A DNA stretch of 64,000 nucleotides. Origin: Strix aluco. Taxonomy: Eukaryota > Chordata > Aves > Strigiformes > Strigidae. Position numbers and translations under genes: made by a program. The first letter of the stretch is position 1. Each line of letters opens with the position of its first letter. Location of the stretch: contig NC_133934.1 in assembly GCF_031877795.1 (NCBI RefSeq), forward strand, positions 105,526,610-105,590,609. The letters are read 5' to 3'. Below are positions 59,261 through 64,000 of the stretch, piece by piece. The notes below the pieces were generated by a model. It made no database searches. It worked only from the letters and a program-made list of their open reading frames with translations, and was not told where the DNA came from.

Positions 59261-62200
59261 CCTCATGCAAGGGAGGGCGGGAAAGGGCTCATGGAGCTGG
59301 CAAGGGGGGAAGAAGGAAGCATGGAGGGTGATGGTAACAAAACACATGGCTGTGTGGGCGGCTAGGTGTATAATTAGCAGGTTTGGACTCTCAGCATCCT
59401 TTTTTTAGCTGGAAATGCAAACAAGTAAATAAGGCAGCTGTCAGGAGTTTCCGCAGGCTGCTCTGGGTGTGGGTCTCCTGGGCGCACGGGATCAGGGAGA
59501 AGAGGGGGCAACACAGCGGGGCTGCTCCTGAGGCCTGCCGCGCTGCTGGAGGGCAGCAGGGTGGCCATGGGGCAGGCGAGGCAGGGCAGAGCAGGTCACC
59601 TGGCCAGCAGCATCATGCCAGGAAAGTGGGTCAGGACAGGGATGGACAAGTCTGGAGTTGCCAACAGCCACACTGGGGCTGTCTTCTCAGCCCTGGGGCA
59701 CTCCTGCTGGATTTGTACCCAAATAACCTTCAGTTGCAGTGCCCTCAACAACAAGCCCAGTGAGGGTCTTTAAAGGGGCACATGATGCCAAACAAAAGTG
59801 ATTGATAGCTCTCACTGGAGGCTTCTTCACACTCCTCTTTGGGAACCCAGCAGGGTTGCTTGGCGGCAGTGGAGGTCAAGGCAATGACTCTCACACAGGA
59901 AGGCTTCTGGGACTGTCTCTCAGCATCTCCAGCCCTTTGAGGCATCAGCCAGCAAGATGAGCCGGGCTTCGACTGCTCATCTCAGCCACAACATGCCAGC
60001 CCAGGGGCAGGGAAGAGTGAATTCCGCTGTCTGCTGCAGCATCCAAATCACTGGCCTGGGGAAACATGAGCTCAGACTGGCAGGTTCGACCTCCTCTTCC
60101 TCAAGCTCAGGACCAGCCTGAGGAAATACCATAAGGCTGCTGCACATAAAACTGTCTGGATAGAGAGCTATTGGCACCCTTGCCCTACCCACCTACCTTA
60201 GAAATGTCTATGCCTGTAGAGCTACTTGGAGCAAAACTCACCGACCCCTGGACTTTGGGAAGCATGAATGCTTCCAGCACAGAGGCAGCCCCATCCCTCG
60301 CTAAGACCAGGCTTCCTGCTTGAGGTGCCCATAGAGACACCAAGCCTGTGCTGTCAGGAGCATCTCACAGATGTCCCCCAAGATGTGTTTATTACCAGGA
60401 AGTTCTTGCTGCTGCTGGCAGATGCATAGAAGCTCGTGCTTGTGGATTGTAATTTTGTTCATGGCCAGTTTCCCTATGCTAATGGTTACAGTCCTCAATT
60501 TCATGTTAGGTTTTCTCCATTGCTATTTATATGCAGTATTCAGCTGAACACAGTGGGTATCCTAGATGGCTCCAAGCTTTTACCCGTTTCCCCTATTTCA
60601 CCCATACCCTTTGCTTCTGTCCCATCATCTCCACTTCAAGGCTCTTCTCCTGCCTGCAAAGTCCCAAAGGCCACTGCCCCTTCATGGTTGGTGTTGCCCT
60701 GAGACCCTGCAACCCATCCTCCCCACTGTTCCCTCCCCATAGATCGCTCTGGTCTGCCTGGTCCTGTGGCACAAGGTGAACATCACCCATGGGGAGCAGC
60801 AATACCTTGTGCTCTGCTCCAGGACCAGCTCTGCACCCCATAGCCCTCCAGCCCAGCCTGCGCCAGGGCTGTGCCTGGGGTCTGCACCCTGGGGATGCTC
60901 TCCCTGCCACAGCCTGTCACCCAGCACGAAAGTGATCTAGCAGATAGGACCTGGCTTTCTTCCAGGTGAGAGTCCTGCACTGGCCGAGACCAAGATGAGG
61001 ACAGGGACATAGCATGCAGTTGGCAACTAGTGTTGGGGGACACAGAGAGGTGTCCTCCCCTTTGCAGCTGCAGCTTGCTGATAGAGCAGCTTAGCTGCAG
61101 CACCTAACTCCATCCTTGCATCTCTCTGCAAATCCCCCTCCTATCAATTGAAGCTGGCAATGTAAAGCGGCTGTTAAAGACTGCTCGTTTGTCTCTGTTT
61201 AAAACATACCCATACTCAAATGATTCATAACCACCCTGAAGGCTAGCGCATGCTGGCACCCTCCTTTCCCCACTGTCCTGTTTATTTTATCCATCTCCCT
61301 GCCTTCAGCTTAGGGCTATTTCCACTTTGCTTACTGTGGCCTCATTCTCCTGGGGATTCACAGGGCTCCTCTACAGTTCAGATGTTAAATTCATTTCCCA
61401 ATGATCTGCTCTCTCTTTAAAAATGAACTTACACTGTGGAGATGACACCTTTCTACCTTACTTTTCCAAACCCAAAGTTTCCAAACACAGTCTGTACTTA
61501 TCAGCAATAAGCTCTTCCAGCAAATAAGTGGATCGCTCTCTTCCCACTCTGGCCAACATGTGCAGCCTGAGACAAACTTCAAGGTGTTAAATTGTTACCC
61601 GATTCAATAGGTGCAACCCAAACTAAATGTTGAGCCTCTCTTTAATATTTGTTATTACCAAAGAAATTGAATCCTTGGGTGGAGATGTGCCCTCTGTGTT
61701 TAAGGAGGGGCAGTTCACGCAGGCAGGAGCTATAGGAGAGCTTTATTCTGTCTTTAGGAATACGGTGAGAGGAAGGGCAGAAGCTTCCCCTGGCTTTTGT
61801 CCATCCCACAGTCCTGGGGGGGCAGGAGCATCCAAAGGATGATGCTAAATTATCTTCCATATAGTATGGAAAGAGATGTTACAAAACATTGTCACATATT
61901 CTTTCCCATGGCCCTGTCAAGTCCCAACCATGGCTGGCTGAGGGACACTCTGTGCTGCTCCTGCCTCTGCTGTATGGATGCTTTCCCTCTTTTCCTGGCC
62001 CATTTTTCTCCCCTGCCCATGTCACCACTAGATTTAGACCAGCTCTTCCCAGGACCGGGCTCAGGCTGCTGCTTGTGCCCATCCCGAGTCATAGCGTGTA
62101 GCAGGAGGTGGCTCTGCTCTGGGTGAGCAGCATCAGTGGTCCTGCGCAGGCTGAGTGAGAACATCCTGCTCATGACGTTTCCCTCCCAGCATCTCCCTGA

Positions 62201-64000
62201 CGCATGGGGACAAGCCCCAGCACCCTCCGGCTAGCCCTGCCCTCCCACCTTGGAGGCCTGGAGGTGCTGGAAGGGTTTGCGGAGAAACCTCCTCCCAGCT
62301 CAGAGCAGCGCCAGCGCAGCTGCCACACGCGGCATCACATCTCGGAGCCGGTGCACAGGTGCCCCAGGCCAATTTTTCACGCCAGCAGTTGAGTCTCCAA
62401 ACATAGAGCTTGGAGACCAATCCTGTGAGTGGCTCTGCTTTTCAAAAGATACCTGAAGCGTTTCACTCCAAAAGGAAGCTGGCTTAAGTGATGCACCTGA
62501 AAAACACTGGGGATCAGTGGAACCTCCCCTTCCAGGCTGAGCAAAGCATTTGGGCTGGTTTGCTGTCTTTTTGATTTGACAGAGAAGCAGCAACAGAAAG
62601 ACAATTTAGAGGAAATCTATAATGGACTTTTCTTTTTTTCCCCCCTCTCTAATGCCGTGGCTTGGCCCTTCAGCCAGAAAAGTCATTCATTTGCCCATCT
62701 CTAATTCTATGGATAGAGAAATACTGGCTGAAGACCTTGCCTGAAATTATCCCCTGAAAGCACCAGTAGAGCTGTGTCCTGTGGGCAGTGCCTGCCAGTC
62801 TCAGGCTCGGGTACAAAGCTTTAGAAAATGGGCAGGAAAAAGCCAAAATCTACCTGATTCGGAGACCATGCTTGCAAGGGAGCTGAAAAACAATTCCAGG
62901 CATGGATATTAAATGGGAAGGAGGGCGATGAAAGGGTAAGAAAGCCTTAGGGAAGGGGAATGGTGTATTGGTGTCTGGGGTCTAATGCTGATGGGGACGG
63001 TGTGGCACCAGGGACACCCGGAGGGGAGAGTGGCGGGCAGGAAGGGCAGAGCTTTGGGCTGCCCATCAAGGTTGCTCCTGGGAAGCTGCGAGCACATCCT
63101 ATCCCACGCAGAGGGGCTGTGAAGGGGGCAGCCGAACCGCGAGGGCCTGAAGTGCCCATGCCTGTGCCAGGGAGTCATTCCCCACAGCCTGCAGGGTGCT
63201 CTGCTGCAGGCTGCCAGGCCAGGCAGGACTGGCCCCTTTGGGGTTTGCTCCACAGAGCTTGCAGGTAGCAGAGGGGGATTTTAATGGGCAAGTTTTTGCT
63301 GAGTGCTTGGTCACCTCTCTGCAAGTGATGGTGACATCTGCAGGCTAGGCTGGGGGCAGGGAGGGGTTGAGTACCACGCAAAAGCTGTACAAATTCAATG
63401 TGCTGGAGCTGCAGCAAATTACTCATTCTTTAATAATGGTGTTTATTACCTGCCTCTGATGGTGGTTCAGGGAGCCAAAGTGAAGCAGATTCAGCTCCCC
63501 AAAGCTTTAGCTCTGCCAGCCATTTTCATGACACAAGAAACTTTTGCTGGAGAAATGCAGTCACTACATTTTGGCTTGGGTAATTCCTTCTCCTGACAGG
63601 CTACAAAGTAACCAGCTATTATCCCCCAGAGACCAAGGCTCGCAGGCAGGCTCAGACCCCACTCCTCTGGTTATCCCTGGTATTTGCATAGTGCTACCTT
63701 TCTTCTGGGGAAAAGGTTTCTACTGGTGGCAGATCCCGAGCTCATGAAAAGGAAATTTATTTTTTTCAGAAGCAAAGCAGGCAGCCCAGTAAAGTGGGTT
63801 TGGGGAGAGCTGCACTGCTTTTGTGAAACCCGCAGCAGCTTCAGAGAAGGAATTATAAACAGGCACTGGGCAGAGGCGGAAAACGCTTCCCTTCAAAACT
63901 CCTGAATGCGCGGCTCTTCCCACAGACACAAGCCGGGAGGGCATCCACAGGGCTATAGAGAGATGGTGCTGTTTAGGGGAGTCATTTCCTTGGCACAATT
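59261..64000. other. Right-hand gene-free region
   Basis: No exon, RNA gene or named repeat is recognised. The human order predicts NPC2 next, but no sequence here resembles it. Confidence 0.55.

Noticed and set aside
58596-59270. Long minus-strand open frames (224 and 167 codons) near the right CpG island
   Set aside because: Low-complexity Gly/Pro/Arg/Ser translation in GC-rich DNA, with overlapping frames open at once and no family match.
59261-64000. NPC2 or ISCA2, expected from the human gene order
   Set aside because: None of the translations in this interval resembles either protein; they probably lie right of the window.

Overview
The window is nuclear DNA of a bird. The evidence is the intron-rich but compact vertebrate gene structure, a 3' fragment of a CR1 LINE ending in the ATTCTATG-type tail, and a complete solo LTR of a kind common in avian genomes. 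I recognise the gene order ABCD4 - VRTN - SYNDIG1L, which is also the order on human 14q24.3. The species cannot be named from the sequence alone.

Layout: (1) 1-8744, plus strand: the last twelve coding exons of an ACSS1-type (mitochondrial) acetyl-CoA synthetase, cut by the left edge of the window; one large intron carries the CR1 fragment. (2) 9821-23830, minus strand: all nineteen coding exons of ABCD4, the lysosomal cobalamin ABC half-transporter. It converges on the synthetase gene and starts in a CpG island holding two near-perfect tandem CTCF-type motifs. (3) 23.8-32.3 kb: gene-free DNA with a solo LTR (27736-28322) flanked by a 5-bp target duplication. (4) 32.3-38.3 kb, plus strand: a CpG-island promoter, a probable non-coding first exon, a long intron and the single coding exon of VRTN (vertnin). 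(5) 39.3-49.4 kb: gene-free DNA with several homeodomain-type and palindromic motifs. (6) 49453-53006, minus strand: the three coding exons of SYNDIG1L. (7) 53-64 kb: gene-free DNA with a weak CpG island near 59 kb, a four-copy 17-bp minisatellite and a HOX/PBX-like motif cluster. NPC2, the next gene in the human order, is not in the window.

The genes are not one functional unit. The synthetase makes acetyl-CoA from acetate; ABCD4 exports cobalamin from lysosomes; vertnin is a nuclear protein tied to thoracic segment number; SYNDIG1L is a neuronal two-membrane-segment protein. Two observations stand out. The ACSS1-type gene lies beside SYNDIG1L and ABCD4, while the ACSS1/VSX1/SYNDIG1 cluster is the human 20p11 counterpart of VSX2/ABCD4/SYNDIG1L, so this synthetase looks like an ohnolog missing from the mammalian locus. 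And vertnin reads as an OTU-protease fold with its catalytic cysteine replaced by arginine, followed by five copies of a helix-turn-helix-like repeat. I did not find an operon-like or defence-type system.
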